Shown: piece after piece, positions 61,961 to 64,000 of the stretch
Layout: each line of letters begins with the position of its first letter
Position numbering within the stretch: the stretch's first letter is position 1
From: Paenibacillus ottowii
GTDB taxonomy: Bacteria > Bacillota > Bacilli > Paenibacillales > Paenibacillaceae
NCBI RefSeq assembly: GCF_006874425.1
Contig: NZ_VIJZ01000003.1
Location: 434,001 to 498,000, forward strand
Direction: 5' to 3'
Length of the DNA: 64,000 nucleotides
Made by a program: the position numbers and the translations under genes
Notes under the pieces: model-generated
Told to the model about the DNA's origin: nothing
The model's input: the letters and a program-made list of their open reading frames with translations, nothing else
The model's database searches: none

Positions 61961-64000
61961 ATGCTGCGATTCAACGCCATACGTACAGGTTATCTGCTGG
62001 GCATCTCACTGATACTGGCTGCAATTATTTATTTCTTCGCCTCTAATTGGGGTGGACTAGATCGGACAGTCAAAATTGTGCTAGCTGTTGCGCTTATTGT
62101 TTTGTTTTACGGCTTGTCTTTCGTATTTGCACGTATACGTGCTGTTCCCGGGCAACAAGCCTTTCTGTCCAATATATTTCTGTTAGCAGGCTGTGTGGCC
62201 TTCGGTGTTTCCATCGCACTACTCGGTCAAATCTACAATTCCCATGCGGATAGCTACGTGTTGTTTGTCATTTGGTCGGTGCCGGCTTTACTGCTTAGCG
62301 CCATCACCCGCTACAATCCTTTTTATATGCTATCTTATGTGTTGATTCATCTGGGTGTATGGCTTTATTTTTATCCAACGATGCAAAGTACGACTTATAC
62401 CCAACTGGAATCGTTGTCCATCGCTGGACTGTTCGCAGTGGTCAATCTGGTGCTATTTCTATTGACATTCCTTCATCGTATACGTTCTGCTCCATTACTA
62501 TATATGAGCTTTACCGTTCTCCATATAGCTATGTTGGCGATGACCAACTCCTTTGCATTCGATGGATATGGCCTGATCATGAATATACCGCATATCGCTG
62601 TGATTGCTTTAGGATTCTATATATTTATCAAGGTGCGGCTGAATAAAACGCTCCTGACCTTAAATGCATTGGCGCTCTCTGCTTTTGCTGTCTTTAAGTT
62701 TATAGAGCTTGCAGAAGCGTACTCTTCATCTCTGTTCTTTGTTTTCGGTTTGATTTTTGTGGCATTGCTACTGACGGGTAACGTATGGTTTTTCCGTTAT
62801 TTAAATCGCTTGGGAAAACCGTCTCCGGAGGCTGGAGAAATACCCAATGAGAACAAAGAAGAGATCGCGAAATCCGATGCGCAGACAACTGTCTCCGAAG
62901 ACCGCAGTAGTGAATGGATCAGCAAAACAGTATCCCGTGTCATCAAAGTGGTTGGAGTATTAATTGGAAGTATCTCTCTCATCGGACTGATTATGATTAG
63001 TACGAACGTAAACCATACCGAATATGTACTGCTGAGCGTGTCCTTGTTGCTGATGATTACGATGATTGCCATACCGGAATCCAAATTGGATTCTGTAGTC
63101 CGTTATACACTGCTAACCATCAGCTATATTACAGGCCTTGCGGCCATTGTATGGTCGGATCAGACGCTGCTCTCGGTATTATTTCTGGTCGTTTCCATCG
63201 CCGGATGGCTTCGCTCCAAGGGGAAAAGACAGCGATTTTTTGCTTATACTTTTGTGAACCTGAATATAGCAACTGTTTTATTTAAACAGTATCAAGAATG
63301 GGATGGTTGGAACTGGACCTATAAGTTCATCATCTTCACCCTGTTCGTTCTCAATGCCGTGTTATATGGAATAAGCCACTTTAAACCCAAGACAGAGTTA
63401 AAAGGGCATCTTCGGGATAGCTCATTATTTTTTAGCTTATTGTTCCTGTTGTGGACGACGTTCTTCGAGGATGTCATTCCACACTCTTATATGTCCATTA
63501 ATATTTTTTATTTTGTTATCGTTACTTGGATGGTCTTTACCTTTATCCGTCACAAACAAAAATCGGAGGCCATTACAAGCATCATATTCTGGTTTATTTT
63601 TATCGGCTTCAAATACTATGATTTATTGTGGACGCTGCTGTATAAATCTTTTACACTGGCGCTGCTGGGCATCATTGTGCTCGGAATTACCTGGTGGTTC
63701 GATCGACGAATGGCCCATAGCGGCAAAGCAGCATTCGATGCCGACCACCGCAGCTTTAGCTTCATGCGCTTAAGCCCGTTACTCATTGCCATCGTCATCG
63801 TGCTACAGCTGGGGATTATCGGCTATCAGACGGCGAGGAGTGAAACCCTGCTCGCCACAGGTGCCTCCGTTAAGCTCAAACTGGCTCCTATAGACCCGCG
63901 TTCCCTGTTGCAAGGGGATTATGTAGCACTGAATTACGATATCTCTACCCCTCCTTCCAAGAATCCTCTTCAGGAGGATTGGAACCGAGGCAAGGTTAAA
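61961..64000 (+). CDS. DUF2157 / GDYXXLXY membrane protein (3' end outside window)
   Basis: Open for 680 codons to the window edge. N-terminal DUF2157-like part (GYLLGISLILAAIIYFFASNW, ALLGQIYNSHADSYVLFVIW), many hydrophobic segments (about 18), a charged loop near residues 285-325 (GEIPNENKEEIAKSDAQTT), then after the last helix an extracytoplasmic GDYVALNYDI, the GDYXXLXY signature. In many bacteria DUF2157/DUF4401 and GDYXXLXY proteins are separate neighbouring genes; here they are one polypeptide. Function unknown. AAAGG lies 12 bases before the ATG. Confidence 0.85.
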   Translation, partial: MLRFNAIRTGYLLGISLILAAIIYFFASNWGGLDRTVKIVLAVALIVLFYGLSFVFARIRAVPGQQAFLSNIFLLAGCVAFGVSIALLGQIYNSHADSYVLFVIWSVPALLLSAITRYNPFYMLSYVLIHLGVWLYFYPTMQSTTYTQLESLSIAGLFAVVNLVLFLLTFLHRIRSAPLLYMSFTVLHIAMLAMTNSFAFDGYGLIMNIPHIAVIALGFYIFIKVRLNKTLLTLNALALSAFAVFKFIELAEAYSSSLFFVFGLIFVALLLTGNVWFFRYLNRLGKPSPEAGEIPNENKEEIAKSDAQTTVSEDRSSEWISKTVSRVIKVVGVLIGSISLIGLIMISTNVNHTEYVLLSVSLLLMITMIAIPESKLDSVVRYTLLTISYITGLAAIVWSDQTLLSVLFLVVSIAGWLRSKGKRQRFFAYTFVNLNIATVLFKQYQEWDGWNWTYKFIIFTLFVLNAVLYGISHFKPKTELKGHLRDSSLFFSLLFLLWTTFFEDVIPHSYMSINIFYFVIVTWMVFTFIRHKQKSEAITSIIFWFIFIGFKYYDLLWTLLYKSFTLALLGIIVLGITWWFDRRMAHSGKAAFDADHRSFSFMRLSPLLIAIVIVLQLGIIGYQTARSETLLATGASVKLKLAPIDPRSLLQGDYVALNYDISTPPSKNPLQEDWNRGKVK

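Noticed and set aside
1..64000. Prophage, IS elements, CRISPR arrays, tRNA or rRNA genes
   Set aside because: None seen: no transposase or integrase motifs, no regularly spaced repeats, no rRNA or tRNA-like sequence recognised by eye. A tRNAscan or CRISPR search was not possible.

Overview
The window looks like a chromosomal segment of a Paenibacillus close to the P. polymyxa group. This is inferred from gene content only: plant-polysaccharide enzymes, YesMN-type two-component control of a sugar ABC transporter, T-box, cobalamin and guanine riboswitches, CcpA-type cre boxes, strong AGGAGG-like ribosome binding sites with frequent GTG/TTG starts, and an RRNPP-type receptor with an overlapping peptide gene. 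No phage, IS element, CRISPR array, rRNA or tRNA gene was seen.

Layout. 1-0.9 kb: 3' end of an alpha-amylase, then a type I toxin-antitoxin module (39-aa holin-like toxin facing a converging antisense RNA). 1-4.6 kb: LanFEG-like ABC transporter and a YqjM/NamA ene-reductase. 4.9-11.7 kb: carbohydrate ABC transporter split around its own YesN/YesM two-component system. 11.8-16.9 kb: signal peptidase I, then a pectin block (PL9 pectate lyase under a cre-overlapped promoter, GPH transporter, GH105 hydrolase). 17-24.4 kb: CE4 deacetylase preceded by an unclassified structured RNA-like element, acyltransferase-SGNH protein, NSS transporter, DUF2339 protein. 24.7-27.8 kb: T-box controlled, divergent seryl-tRNA synthetase; flavohaemoglobin with an Fnr-like box. 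28-34.2 kb: GH43-CBM32 enzyme with a cre box, and a cellobiose-type PTS operon with GH1 enzyme and GntR/UTRA regulator, also with a cre box.

34.4-45.8 kb: methyltransferase-like protein, WG-repeat protein, small CHAP/papain-like protein, DUF4173 membrane operon ending in an unlisted 52-aa protein, SgrR-like regulator, a quorum-sensing receptor/pro-peptide pair (overlapping genes), a small DUF6953-like protein, a WYL regulator facing a decayed oxidoreductase, and asparaginase. 46-53.9 kb: polar amino-acid ABC transporter, then a five-gene Nik/Dpp-type transporter under a cobalamin riboswitch, so probably for cobalt. 54.2-54.5 kb: a second possible antisense-RNA/small-protein locus laid out like the first. 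54.6-56.8 kb: xpt-pbuX under a guanine riboswitch. 57-61.9 kb: rhamnose operon (rhaB broken by deletion and frameshift, rhaA, rhaD) plus an AraC regulator. 62-64 kb: DUF2157/GDYXXLXY membrane protein running off the edge.

Together the genes describe a soil or rhizosphere saprophyte that secretes hydrolases, imports the products by ABC, GPH and PTS routes and silences these systems with CcpA when glucose is present. The most notable items are the RRNPP receptor/peptide pair, the two tail-to-tail antisense modules, the B12-controlled Nik-type transporter, the mitochondrial-like seryl-tRNA synthetase, and the broken rhamnulokinase.
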